DNA of 64,000 nucleotides from Wenyingzhuangia marina (GTDB lineage Bacteria; Bacteroidota; Bacteroidia; Flavobacteriales; Flavobacteriaceae): NCBI RefSeq assembly GCF_900130035.1, contig NZ_FQXQ01000001.1, positions 186,001 to 250,000 of the forward strand, read 5' to 3'. Shown piece by piece: positions 15,239 to 24,327 of this stretch (position 1 is its first letter; each line of letters starts with the position of its first letter). The notes under the pieces were generated by a model. It saw only the letters and a program-made list of their open reading frames with translations, ran no database searches and was not told where the DNA came from. The position numbers and the translations under genes were made by a program.

Positions 15239-16482
15239 AAAATCAGTGAATTACGAGATTTAGAACTGAATTTGTTTTTCAAAATCCGCATATCTTCACT
15301 TACTTTTTTATCTACAATTTTTGCATAAATCTGGGTAGTGGTAAGTTTGGTATGTCCTAACATTTTTGATACAGTTTCAATAGGAATTCCATTAGACAAA
15401 GTAACCGTTGTAGCAAAAGTATGACGTGCCATGTGAAAAGTTAAATTCTTTGTAATTCCACAAGCATCAGCAATTTCTTTTAAGTAGCTATTTACCTTTT
15501 GATTAGAGATGGTTGGAAAGATTTTATTGAAATCAATTTTTCGGTAGTTCTCGGTAGTAGAAAAAATCAGGTTTTCGGCAGGTTCCAACAACGGAACTTT
15601 TACAGAAGTTCCTGTTTTTTGTCTTTTGGTCATAATCCAATTCTCTCCATCAATTCCTTTTACAATATTATCTGGAGATAAATTTCTGATATCGATGTAA
15701 GATAAACCTGTATAACAACTAAATAAAAACAAGTCTTTTACCAAACGTAATCTTGGAATGTTTGAATAATAGTTTTGAATTTTATCCAATTCGTTTTCTG
15801 TTAAATATTCTCTATTTGTTTTTTCTAATGATAGTTTATAATTGACAAAAGGATTTTTAAGGAGCCAATCTAGGTTGATGGCTATATTGATCATTTTATT
15901 AATACGTTGTATGTGTTTTACAATCGTATTATTTCCTATGGGTTTATTATTCCCTTTTGAAATATAATTTCGCAAGAACAATTCAAAACCAGAGATGAAC
16001 TTATAATCTAATTCTTTTAAAAAGACATCTGTGGTTTTATACCTACTTTCAATATACTCAAGTATATAGTTTTGTGTTGTGAGATAGTGATTTAAAGTGT
16101 CTTTGGTTACTTTGTCTTTGGTAATAAGATTGTGATATTTAAAGAGGTCAGTAAAAGAATAGTTTTGAGTATCTAAACCTAAATATCTTGCTTTTACTAG
16201 TTGTGAAGTGATTAATTTTCCTTCAAGCTCTAACTCTCTATAAGCATTGGCTACTTTAGCTTCTTCTTCTTTTATAAACTGATTAAGAATTCTAGCTTCG
16301 TTGGAATTTCCTTTGATTTTAGACTTAGAATTATCCCAAGAATCAATTTTAATTTTCTTATTTAAACTAATGTTAGCTCGTTTAGAATTGATGGTAATTC
16401 TAAAATAAATAATTGCGAATCCTGGTTCAACTTTTTGTGTGTACAACCAGGTAAGTAATGAATAAGTATTTGATGATACCAT
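15223..16482 (-). CDS. Tyrosine site-specific integrase (IntDOT-like)
   Basis: This 419-residue recombinase of the Bacteroidota SAM-like/phage-integrase type catalyses integration and excision. It has an arm-binding beta domain (about 1-50), a SAM-like core-binding domain (about 105-215) and a catalytic domain (about 225-400). Seen catalytic residues are HMARHTF (His350, Arg353), GHTKL (His377) and the Tyr in QIYAKI (Tyr386). The usual first Arg is replaced by Ser261 in CYTGLSYIDI, as described for IntDOT. It lies at the right end of the island, reading inward, next to a truncated host gene. Confidence 0.93.
   Translation of the reverse strand: MVSSNTYSLLTWLYTQKVEPGFAIIYFRITINSKRANISLNKKIKIDSWDNSKSKIKGNSNEARILNQFIKEEEAKVANAYRELELEGKLITSQLVKARYLGLDTQNYSFTDLFKYHNLITKDKVTKDTLNHYLTTQNYILEYIESRYKTTDVFLKELDYKFISGFELFLRNYISKGNNKPIGNNTIVKHIQRINKMINIAINLDWLLKNPFVNYKLSLEKTNREYLTENELDKIQNYYSNIPRLRLVKDLFLFSCYTGLSYIDIRNLSPDNIVKGIDGENWIMTKRQKTGTSVKVPLLEPAENLIFSTTENYRKIDFNKIFPTISNQKVNSYLKEIADACGITKNLTFHMARHTFATTVTLSNGIPIETVSKMLGHTKLTTTQIYAKIVDKKVSEDMRILKNKFSSKSRNSLILKHSS
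15541..15558. repeat. Direct TCGGTAGT pair inside the integrase gene
   Basis: TCGGTAGT at 15541-15548 and again at 15551-15558, 10 bases apart and thus on the same helix face. It is the same octamer as in the hairpins at 14118 and 14237. Confidence 0.55.
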
Positions 16483-16554
16483 AGTAATCGTCTTTTGTGG
16501 TGAAACATTGGACGAAAGTCAAATCAAACTATAAGTATCTATAAATTGTAAATA

Positions 16555-16602
16555 GGTTAGTAAAATTGGCTTAAAAAAAGTACTAACCGAATTACTGACC
16601 TA
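16555..16602. promoter_or_regulatory. Inverted and direct repeats upstream of the integrase
   Basis: GGTTAGTA (16555-16562) and TACTAACC (16581-16588) are perfect inverted 8-mers. A related TTACTGACCTA follows at about 16592-16602. This is a candidate regulatory or arm-type site set near the element end. Confidence 0.5.
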
Positions 16603-16648
16603 ATATATGAAATATTTTGGTTTTCATTCAAATCAACACAAATAAAAA

Positions 16649-16680
16649 AACCTTATAAACATAGCGTTTATAAGGTTTTG
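16649..16680. terminator. Terminator-like hairpin near the island's right end
   Basis: AACCTTATAAAC-atagc-GTTTATAAGGTT is a perfect 12-bp stem with A and T runs on its sides. It lies between the divergent integrase promoter region and the truncated host gene, probably just inside the element end. Confidence 0.7.
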
Positions 16681-16699
16681 GGCACTTTTGTGATAAAAG

Positions 16700-17176
16700 T
16701 TGCGGAGAAATTGGGGATCAAACTTTTACGACCCATATTACAATTGGGGGTGGAATTATCCTTTTTACGGATACATAAATCCTTATAATAGTTGGTATGG
16801 TTACGGATATTATAACTGGAACTGGGGAAGACCTATTTATTACGGAAATAGCCAAAGAAATCAAACCTATAGAAACAATAGTAATTCCTATAGAACAAAT
16901 CGTTCATCTAACAACAAATACTACAATACAAACAGTAATAACTCCAACAACAGTAATAGCAAATATTACAATAATAACAATACAAATTCAACAAGATCAT
17001 ACAGAAGAACTAGTAGTTCACAAAACTCAAACAATACCCAAGCAAAAAGATCTTACACCCCAACACAAACAAGTACTCCTAGTTACAACAGAAGCTCAAA
17101 TTCATCAAGCAACAATCGTAGTAACAGCTCAAGTGGATCATACAGAAGCAATAGCAATAGCTATAGGAGACGTTAA
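16700..17176 (+). pseudogene. 5'-truncated low-complexity Asn/Ser/Tyr-rich protein (vitellogenin-like in flavobacterial annotations)
   Basis: The open frame reads NWGSNFYDPYYNWGWNYPFY, then Asn/Ser/Arg-rich sequence to a stop at 17176. It has only a TTG as possible start and lacks the signal peptide expected for such a cell-surface protein. Similar C-terminal regions occur just upstream of OmpP1/FadL genes in flavobacteria, as here (11-base gap). I infer that island integration removed the 5' part. The frame 16797-17255 is a shadow of the low-complexity DNA. Confidence 0.6.
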
Positions 17177-17187
17177 AAACAAATCTT

Positions 17188-18576
17188 ATGAAAAAACACT
17201 TATACTTTTGCCTGCTTTGCCTTTTAGGTTATCAAGCACAGGCACAGACCTATAATTATACGGATTTAGGAGTTTTATTCTCCCAAGACAATAATACCGG
17301 AACAGCAAGAGCTACAGGACTAAACGGAGCTTTAGGAGCTGTAGGTGGTGATTTGAGTAGTATCAACATCAACCCAGCAGGAATAGCCATTTATAACAAT
17401 AATGAATTAAACTTCACTTTAGGATCGTACAATTACGACAACAGTACAGATTATTATAATTCAAGTATGAATAATAAATCTACCGTTTTTAACACAGACC
17501 AAGTAGGAGCTGTTTTTGTTTTTAGAGATGCCATCACCACTAATGATTGGTCTAAAGTTAGCTTTGCTGTGAATTATCAAAAAACAGCAAATTTTCATAC
17601 TCGAAATTCTTTTTATGGAAATAGCGGATTTGCTAGTTTTAACAAACACCCTAACGACCCTGACACTAATAACGAATACAATAATGCTATAAGTCAAGAC
17701 TTCTATAATTATATAGACGGTAAAGCTTCTAAAATTAATTTGGCTTTGGCAGGACAATATGGACATAATTTTTATGCTGGATTTAGCATCAACATTCATC
17801 ATATTGATTTTTCGCAATCCACCACATTAAATGAATTAAGTACCGACAACAACAATAATACACTAGATGTATTGGCTACTGAAGATTTAAATGAAAATGC
17901 CGATGGTTTTTCTATCAACCTTGGATTTATTTATAAACCTATCCAATCAGTTCGTTTAGGGTTAGCCTATCAATCACCTACTTGGTATCGTTTTGCGGAG
18001 AACTTTAGTTCTAAAGAATTAATCGCTAGCATTCCCTCAGAAAACATTGATGCAGCAGATCCATTCATAGATAATTCTTATTTAGAATATCAATTAAGAA
18101 CTCCTGGAAAACTGACTGCCAGTGGTGCTTTTGTTATTGGTAAAATGGGATTCATCAACCTAGATTATAGATATGATGTATACAACTCTTTAAACCTAAA
18201 CGGAAGTAACAGTTTTAGAAATGACAACCAATACTACACAAATGTTTTACAAAACACAAACAATGTAAACATTGGTGGAGAATTGCGCTTACAAAATATA
18301 AGTCTAAGAGGAGGTTTTGGATACCAAGAAAGTCCTTATAAAACAAATTTAGACCCTAGAAATACTGATGTTTTAAAATTAGGAGATCAATACAGTGGTT
18401 CTTTAGGTGCTGGGATTCGTTTTGGAGCTTCAAGATTAGATATTGCCTATAGAAAAACCATGCAAGACAATGAATATGACTTTAATGATGCCAACCAACA
18501 ATTTCAGTATATTCAGTCAGGAACAATAGACAATAATAACTCTAGAATCATCGCAACCTATACTTATTCCTTTTAA
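17188..18576 (+). CDS. OmpP1/FadL-family outer membrane protein
   Basis: A 462-residue outer membrane beta-barrel with a signal peptide (MKKHLYFCLLCLLGYQAQAQ) and the FadL/OmpP1 N-terminal pattern RATGLNGALGAVGGDLSSININPAG near residues 42-66. It ends in an aromatic barrel strand (IIATYTYSF). Flavobacterial copies are often labelled hemin receptor, but the transported substrate is unknown; hydrophobic compounds are the family norm. It follows the truncated gene by 11 bases, so its original promoter may have been cut off by the island. Confidence 0.88.
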   Translation: MKKHLYFCLLCLLGYQAQAQTYNYTDLGVLFSQDNNTGTARATGLNGALGAVGGDLSSININPAGIAIYNNNELNFTLGSYNYDNSTDYYNSSMNNKSTVFNTDQVGAVFVFRDAITTNDWSKVSFAVNYQKTANFHTRNSFYGNSGFASFNKHPNDPDTNNEYNNAISQDFYNYIDGKASKINLALAGQYGHNFYAGFSINIHHIDFSQSTTLNELSTDNNNNTLDVLATEDLNENADGFSINLGFIYKPIQSVRLGLAYQSPTWYRFAENFSSKELIASIPSENIDAADPFIDNSYLEYQLRTPGKLTASGAFVIGKMGFINLDYRYDVYNSLNLNGSNSFRNDNQYYTNVLQNTNNVNIGGELRLQNISLRGGFGYQESPYKTNLDPRNTDVLKLGDQYSGSLGAGIRFGASRLDIAYRKTMQDNEYDFNDANQQFQYIQSGTIDNNNSRIIATYTYSF

Positions 18577-18641
18577 TGAAAAAATACTTTCTAATGGAAG
18601 ATCCAACTGTTAAATTAGAGCTCAATTAAATTTAAATAAAC

Positions 18642-18649
18642 TACTTTTG
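18642..18649 (+). promoter_or_regulatory. -7 element of the nfu gene
   Basis: TACTTTTG fits TAnnTTTG and lies 18 bases before the ATG at 18668, giving a very short leader. Confidence 0.55.
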
Positions 18650-18667
18650 TATAAATTTTTTTGAGGA

Positions 18668-19561
18668 ATGAATACACATCGTATAAGTATAGAAGGAACT
18701 AACAATGCTTCTATTGTAAAGTTTGTTAGTAATGAGCAGGTAACTAAAGGAGGAAGCTATCAATTTAACAATATTGATGAAGCTAAAGAATCCCCTATTT
18801 CTCAACAATTGTTTAAACTTCCATTTGTTAGCAAGGTATTTATTAGCGCTAATTTTATCGCCATAGAAAAATACGATATCGTTGAATGGAGTGATATACA
18901 AAATGATATTAGAGAGCTAATAGAAATCTATTTAAACGAAGGGAACACCATTGTGACAGACAAAGCTGAAACAAGAAAAGTTGCCATCGAAATTTATGCA
19001 GAAAGCACCCCTAACCCAATGGTTATGAAGTTTGGATGTAATAAAATGTTGACGCCAGATGATCATGAATACAAATCTGCTGAAGAGACAAAAAACTCTC
19101 CATTAGCTCAAGTTTTATTTGAATTCCCTTTTGTAAAAGAGGTCTATATTTCAGAAAACTATGTATCCATCACCAAAAATGATTTGATTGAGTGGGGAGA
19201 AATCAACGTACAAATAAGAAGTTTTTTAAAGGAATATATCCAATCTGGAAAAACCATTATTGATACCTCCATTGCAAAACCAAAAGTAGAAATCCCTACT
19301 ACTCCTATCCAAGATTTAGCAGGAGTTCCTTTGGAAATTGCCAATATATTAGAAGAATATGTTAAGCCTGCCGTTGCCAATGATGGAGGAAACATCGTTT
19401 TTCAATCTTATGATGAAGAAACCCAAGATGTATATGTTATTTTACAAGGTGCTTGTAGCGGATGTCCATCTTCTACCATTACTTTAAAAAATGGAATTGA
19501 AACCATGCTTAAAGAAATGTTACCTAATAAAGTAAATAACGTAATTGCTGTTAACGGATAA
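18668..19561 (+). CDS. NifU/Nfu iron-sulfur scaffold with duplicated Nfu N domain
   Basis: The 297-residue protein carries and delivers Fe-S clusters. Two Nfu_N-type domains occur in tandem (about 1-95, and 110-205 with ESTPNPMVMKF), each with a PFV..V(F/Y)IS strand. The C-terminal NifU domain (about 215-297) holds the cluster-binding GACSGCPSS (Cys about 262 and 265). A typical Nfu has one N domain, so this is a duplication. It is followed by ubiE after 7 bases and may be co-transcribed. Confidence 0.92.
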   Translation: MNTHRISIEGTNNASIVKFVSNEQVTKGGSYQFNNIDEAKESPISQQLFKLPFVSKVFISANFIAIEKYDIVEWSDIQNDIRELIEIYLNEGNTIVTDKAETRKVAIEIYAESTPNPMVMKFGCNKMLTPDDHEYKSAEETKNSPLAQVLFEFPFVKEVYISENYVSITKNDLIEWGEINVQIRSFLKEYIQSGKTIIDTSIAKPKVEIPTTPIQDLAGVPLEIANILEEYVKPAVANDGGNIVFQSYDEETQDVYVILQGACSGCPSSTITLKNGIETMLKEMLPNKVNNVIAVNG

Positions 19562-19568
19562 TCTTGCC

Positions 19569-20300
19569 ATGTCAAAAATCATCAAACCCTACAAAGACTC
19601 AGACGCTACTAAAAAAACACAAGTAGCAGACATGTTTAACAATATCTCTGGAAATTATGATGGCCTAAATAGGGTCATGACTTTTGGAATAGATATTCAA
19701 TGGCGAAAAAAAGTAATAGCAATCGTCAAAGAGAGTCAACCCAAAAAAATACTTGATATTGCTACGGGTACCGGAGATTTGGCTATTATGCACAGCCAAG
19801 AAATGCCAGATGCACAAGTTATTGGTTTAGATATTTCTTCTGGAATGCTAGAAGTTGGTAAAGAAAAAATTAAAGGTCTGGGCTTAGAATCTAATATTGA
19901 AATGGTGTTAGGCGATTCTGAAAACATTCCTTATGAAGATGATTTTTTTGATGCTATTACCGTTTCTTATGGTGTTAGAAATTTTGAAGACTTAAATAAA
20001 GGTTTACAAGAAATTAACAGGGTTTTAAAACCTGGAGGAACTTTTGTGGTTTTAGAAACTTCGGTACCTACTAAGTTTCCATTTAAACAAGGATATCAAT
20101 TCCATAGTAAAGTACTTTTACCTTTAATTGGAGGTTTGTTTTCTAAAGACAAAACAGCCTATTCTTATTTATCAGAATCTGCCAATTCTTTTCCTTATGG
20201 AGAAAAATTTAATGCTATTTTAAAAGAAAACAAATTTAATAACGTTGTAGATATACCTGTAACTTTTGGAGTTTCTACCATTTATAAAGCCATTAAGTAA
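19569..20300 (+). CDS. ubiE: Demethylmenaquinone/ubiquinone C-methyltransferase
   Basis: This SAM-dependent methyltransferase performs the last step of menaquinone synthesis in this group. Motif I is DIATGTGDLAI, followed by GLDISSGML and the UbiE signatures YDGLNRVMTFGIDIQWRKKV and ENIPYEDDFFDAITVSYGVRNF. It is about 243 residues, the usual size. I chose the ATG at 19569 (MSKIIKPYKDSD) because the earlier possible start at 19545 would overlap the nfu stop. Confidence 0.95.
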   Translation: MSKIIKPYKDSDATKKTQVADMFNNISGNYDGLNRVMTFGIDIQWRKKVIAIVKESQPKKILDIATGTGDLAIMHSQEMPDAQVIGLDISSGMLEVGKEKIKGLGLESNIEMVLGDSENIPYEDDFFDAITVSYGVRNFEDLNKGLQEINRVLKPGGTFVVLETSVPTKFPFKQGYQFHSKVLLPLIGGLFSKDKTAYSYLSESANSFPYGEKFNAILKENKFNNVVDIPVTFGVSTIYKAIK

Positions 20301-20301
20301 A

Positions 20302-20952
20302 ATGAAAAAGCTAGTTGTATTTTTATTCTTTTGTATTTGTACCATTTCTTATGGACAAACTGAAAGGGTATTACAGCTACAAAACTTTGATAAAAAACCT
20401 ATCCGTTATGGATTTTATCTAGGATTACATCAAAAAGGATATGCTTTAGAGGCCTCTAACAATGTTACTTTATCAAACGGAGCAGGATTTCATTTAGGAG
20501 TTTTAGCCGACTTAAAAACATCTGAATTTATAAGCTTCTTAACAGAACCAGGTATTATTAGTAGCACCAACAGTCTTACCTTTGATGGTATAAAAACTGA
20601 AGTTCCTGCTACTTATTTCCATCTTCCGATATCTATAAAACTTCGTACCCGAAGACTTAATAACACTAGAGGATTTATCATAGGAGGAGTTTCATACAAC
20701 TATAATTTCACTGCTAAGAAAAATAACAATGACAATGGTGCTAACCCAAGAGATTTTGAACTGAAGCAACACACTTTCATGGGAGAATTCGGAATTGGAG
20801 CTAGTTTTTACTTTCCTTACTTTAAATTTTCTCCATCTATTAGGGGAGTTTACGGATTTCAAAATGAATTTATTGGCTTAGGATCTATTGCAAAAGCTAA
20901 TGTTAGCGAATTAAGAACTAGAGGCGTTTTTCTTACTTTAACTTTCCAGTAG
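20302..20952 (+). CDS. porT: Type IX secretion outer membrane protein PorT
   Basis: PorT is an outer membrane beta-barrel component of the type IX secretion and gliding machinery. Starting at the ATG at 20302, the protein is about 216 residues with a signal peptide MKKLVVFLFFCICTISYGQ. It shows LQNFDKKPIRYGFYLGLHQKG, family-typical, and ends in the barrel strand TRGVFLTLTFQ. It starts 1 base after ubiE, the conserved flavobacterial order. Its last 20 bases overlap tail to tail with the opposite methyltransferase gene. Confidence 0.93.
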   Translation: MKKLVVFLFFCICTISYGQTERVLQLQNFDKKPIRYGFYLGLHQKGYALEASNNVTLSNGAGFHLGVLADLKTSEFISFLTEPGIISSTNSLTFDGIKTEVPATYFHLPISIKLRTRRLNNTRGFIIGGVSYNYNFTAKKNNNDNGANPRDFELKQHTFMGEFGIGASFYFPYFKFSPSIRGVYGFQNEFIGLGSIAKANVSELRTRGVFLTLTFQ

Positions 20953-21676
20953 CACGCCTAAACTCATTCAACAAAATAGCCGTAGCTGTCGCTACATTTA
21001 AACTTTCAGTAGCTTGAAGTTCTCCAAACCTAGGAATGGTTAGTTTTCGAGAAATTAATTGTTTTATTTCACTACTCACACCATTGGCCTCATTTCCCAT
21101 GATAATAATTCCATTTTCTGGTAAAGTAGCAGCGTACACATTCTCCCCTTCCATATCTGTAATATAAACAGGTTGTTGAGTATCTTTTAAATACGGAATC
21201 AAATCTACATATTTTACCACTACCCTTGTTAAAGACCCCATGGTAGATTGAACCACTTTTGTGTTATAACAATCCACAGTATCTTTGCTACAAATTAATT
21301 CTTTTACACCAAACCAATCACACAACCTTATAATGGTTCCTAAATTCCCTGGATCATTAATTGTATCTAACACTACTTTTAATCCGTTGTCTTGAGAAGT
21401 TTTTTCTGATGGAATTTTAAAAAGCCCTAATACTTTGTTAGGCGATTTTAATACACTTATTTTTTTTAATTCATTTTCCGTAATGCTTACACAAGCATAA
21501 TTTTTGTAATCCCCCAGTACTTCATCAACACAAAACAAAGTCTGTAACTCTATTTCAGAATTTAAAAATTCATTCACTACTTTTATTCCTTCAGCAACAA
21601 AAAGTCCTTCTTTTACACGGTACTTTTTTTGTTGTAAACTCGTTATCAATTTAATTTGATTCTTAGATATTGGCAT
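20933..21676 (-). CDS. SpoU/TrmH-family RNA 2'-O-ribose methyltransferase
   Basis: A SPOUT-fold RNA methyltransferase, probably acting on rRNA. About 247 residues from the ATG at 21676 (MPISKNQIKLITSL); an earlier ATG at 21718 adds 14 atypical residues. A substrate-binding domain (about 1-95) precedes the catalytic domain. That domain holds NDPGNLGTIIRLCDWFGV (motif 1), IIMGNEANGVS (motif 2) and ATESLNVATATAILLNEF (motif 3). Exact target is unknown. It is convergent with porT and divergent from the TamL-like gene. Confidence 0.92.
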   Translation of the reverse strand: MPISKNQIKLITSLQQKKYRVKEGLFVAEGIKVVNEFLNSEIELQTLFCVDEVLGDYKNYACVSITENELKKISVLKSPNKVLGLFKIPSEKTSQDNGLKVVLDTINDPGNLGTIIRLCDWFGVKELICSKDTVDCYNTKVVQSTMGSLTRVVVKYVDLIPYLKDTQQPVYITDMEGENVYAATLPENGIIIMGNEANGVSSEIKQLISRKLTIPRFGELQATESLNVATATAILLNEFRRATGKLK

Positions 21677-21750
21677 GTAATGAAATTTTGGATTCAAATT
21701 TAAACTAAAAATCAACAAGCATTACTTCTAAACGTATTTAATGCTTATTT

Positions 21751-24267
21751 TTGAAACATCAATTCATTATTTTTTTGAGAGTAACATCGCATTTTTTTCT
21801 ATTATACCTTATACTCAGTTTTTTATTAACTGCATGTAGCATGACTAAATATGTAAAAGAAAACGAATATTTACTTAGTAAAAACACCATTAAAATCAAT
21901 GATAAAAAAACAACCGACTACACGATTACTGACTATTTAATTCAAAGACCCAATAACAGAGCTTTAACCATGCCTGTAGGATTGTTGATTTATAATTTAG
22001 GAAATTTAAACTACGACTCTATTCACCAACAAAAACTTAAAGATTTTGAGAACAGAAATAATTTCTGGGATCGCTTGCTATCAAAAAAGCAAACTCTTAA
22101 AAGTATTTACAGAAAAAAGAAATTTAACGATTGGCTTTTAACAAAAGGAGAAGCTCCCGTGATTGTAGATGCTAAGAAAACAACCAACACTGCAGAAAAC
22201 TTAAGAATTCATTTTTTTAACAAGGGATATTTTGACGCTACTGTTAAAACTGAAATGATTACCAACGTTAAAAAAGCAGATATTTATTATAACATTAGTA
22301 AAAGAGATCCGTACTTTATTGGTGATATTGAATACTTTATTAAAAATAAAACTGTTGATTCTATTGTTCAACAAAACAAAGATCAAGTTTTTGTAAAAAA
22401 AGGAGATCAATACAATCAGGAAAAATTTCAAGAAACTGTAAGTGCCATTACGCGTGTTTTGCGTAATAATGGATTTTATCATTTTACAGAAAGCTTAATT
22501 AGCTTTAGAAACATAGACACACTGGCCCAAGATCATATTACTCCTATTGACATCCATATAGATCACAGAAAAATCAAAAAAGGAAATGTAATTGAAGAAA
22601 TCCCAACAAACATTCAAACCATTAAAAAAGTAAGTGTTTTTACAGATTATAGTTACGACACTAGAAATAATGTATATGACACTAAGAAGAACTATAATAA
22701 TGTTGAATTTTACGCTCATGAAAAATTAAAATATAGAGTAAAAACTTTAGCCAACTCAATTTTTATAGAACCTAACCAAATTTATAACGATGATGCTATA
22801 GAGGCCACAAGAAGACACCTAAGATCTTTAAACAATTTTAGGGTGGTAAAAATTAGTCAAAAAGAGCTACCCAATAATGAGTTAGCTACTACTATTATAT
22901 TAACTCCCATGAAAAAATATGGAGTTGGAATCAATTCAGAAATTATCCACTCCAACATCAAACAAGTAGGTTTATCTGGAGGATTTAGTTTTATCAACAG
23001 AAATCTTTTTAGAGGTGCTGAAATCTTTAAACTTTCTTTACAAGGAAGTATTTTTGACACAGCTACTAAAGTAAACAGTTCTAATACCGGTAATTTTGAT
23101 GCCTATGAATTAGGAATTGATGCTTCTTTAGAATTCCCTAAATTTATTTTCCCTTTACTTAGCAACTTAATTCCAAGAACCATGACTCCTAGAACCAAAG
23201 TTACCTTAGGTACCAGTTTTCAAAAAAATATAGGTCTAGACAAGCAAAAGGTTACTGGAGTTATTGATTACACTTGGAAATCTTCTTTAAAAAACAAACA
23301 CACAGTTGAGTTATTAAATGTTCAATACATTAAAAACTTAAATATCAATTCTTATTTTAATATTTATAGCTCGGAATACAATCAAATCAAAAGCATCCAA
23401 GAAGCAGAATTTCCTTTTTACAATCTAAACAAAAACAATGCTTCTAATTTTATACAAAGCATTCCTTCTAGTTTTGAGAGCAGTAATCCAACTGACTACA
23501 AAACACTTAAAAACATAGAAAAAAGGAGGAGTATTATTACGAGTAACAACATTATTCCTTCGGCCTCTTATGCTTTTGAACACAATAGCAAACAAGGACT
23601 TTCAGATACTCGATACAATTATTTTAAAGCCAAAGTTACTTCTGCAGGAAACGCCAATGCTTTTTTATTCGACACTCAAGAAGATCAAAAAGTTTTTGAG
23701 AACATTCCAGTTTCACAATTTATAAAATTTGATGTTGATTTTAGAAAATTCTGGAGTAACTCTACAAACAATTCACTAGCTTTTAGAACGTTTGTTGGGG
23801 TTGCCATTCCTACTGGAAAAAATAAAGATATTCCTTTTATCAGCAGCTATTTTGCCGGAGGATCTAACGATATTAGAGCTTGGAAAACTTATGAACTTGG
23901 ACCTGGTAGTTCTAACTCCGGACTAGAATTTAATATTGGTAACCTTAAAATCCTTTCTAGTTTAGAATATCGATTTAAAATTTTTAACAGTATCCATGGA
24001 GCTATTTTTATGGATGCAGGTAATATTTGGAACTTGCCAAACGCCTCTTCTACAGCTTCTGAAGAAGAACTCTTTTCAGGATTTAAATCTTTTGAAAATA
24101 TAGCTATTGGTACAGGAACTGGAATTAGGTATGATTTTAACTTTTTGGTACTCCGTTTAGATTTGGCTTTTAAAACATATGAACCTTATTTAACTGAAAA
24201 TAAATGGTTCAGCAATTACAGCTTAAGTCAATCTGTTCTTAACATCGGAATCAACTATCCTTTTTAG
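21751..24267 (+). CDS. TamL-like BamA/TamA family outer membrane lipoprotein
   Basis: This 838-residue Omp85-family protein is likely the flavobacterial TamA-like lipoprotein that works with a TamB homologue. It has a membrane-targeting leader and a lipobox LLTACS near residues 25-30. POTRA-like repeats span about 60-380. A C-terminal barrel carries the Omp85 signature around FISSYFAGGSNDIRAWKTYE (about 690-710) and ends NIGINYPF. The start is a TTG at 21751; the next ATG would remove the lipobox. It is transcribed away from the methyltransferase gene. Confidence 0.9.
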   Translation: MKHQFIIFLRVTSHFFLLYLILSFLLTACSMTKYVKENEYLLSKNTIKINDKKTTDYTITDYLIQRPNNRALTMPVGLLIYNLGNLNYDSIHQQKLKDFENRNNFWDRLLSKKQTLKSIYRKKKFNDWLLTKGEAPVIVDAKKTTNTAENLRIHFFNKGYFDATVKTEMITNVKKADIYYNISKRDPYFIGDIEYFIKNKTVDSIVQQNKDQVFVKKGDQYNQEKFQETVSAITRVLRNNGFYHFTESLISFRNIDTLAQDHITPIDIHIDHRKIKKGNVIEEIPTNIQTIKKVSVFTDYSYDTRNNVYDTKKNYNNVEFYAHEKLKYRVKTLANSIFIEPNQIYNDDAIEATRRHLRSLNNFRVVKISQKELPNNELATTIILTPMKKYGVGINSEIIHSNIKQVGLSGGFSFINRNLFRGAEIFKLSLQGSIFDTATKVNSSNTGNFDAYELGIDASLEFPKFIFPLLSNLIPRTMTPRTKVTLGTSFQKNIGLDKQKVTGVIDYTWKSSLKNKHTVELLNVQYIKNLNINSYFNIYSSEYNQIKSIQEAEFPFYNLNKNNASNFIQSIPSSFESSNPTDYKTLKNIEKRRSIITSNNIIPSASYAFEHNSKQGLSDTRYNYFKAKVTSAGNANAFLFDTQEDQKVFENIPVSQFIKFDVDFRKFWSNSTNNSLAFRTFVGVAIPTGKNKDIPFISSYFAGGSNDIRAWKTYELGPGSSNSGLEFNIGNLKILSSLEYRFKIFNSIHGAIFMDAGNIWNLPNASSTASEEELFSGFKSFENIAIGTGTGIRYDFNFLVLRLDLAFKTYEPYLTENKWFSNYSLSQSVLNIGINYPF

Positions 24268-24327
24268 TACGATATCGTTTTCGTATAAACTAGTTCAATT
24301 CCCCCCCAATCATTATATAAAAATGAC

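Noticed and set aside
16690-16725. Sequence resembling the reverse of a tRNA 3' end (TGCGGAGAAATTGGGGATCAAAC) as attachment site
   Set aside because: The T-arm is not intact (GATCAAAC instead of GATTCGAAC) and no cloverleaf can be built from the neighbouring bases. The reading frame of the truncated gene runs straight through it.
16797-17255. Open frame of 152 codons overlapping the Asn/Ser-rich gene
   Set aside because: It is the +1 shadow of low-complexity AAC/AGT repeats. Its Thr/Ile-rich translation has no domain, and it overlaps the start of the OmpP1 gene.
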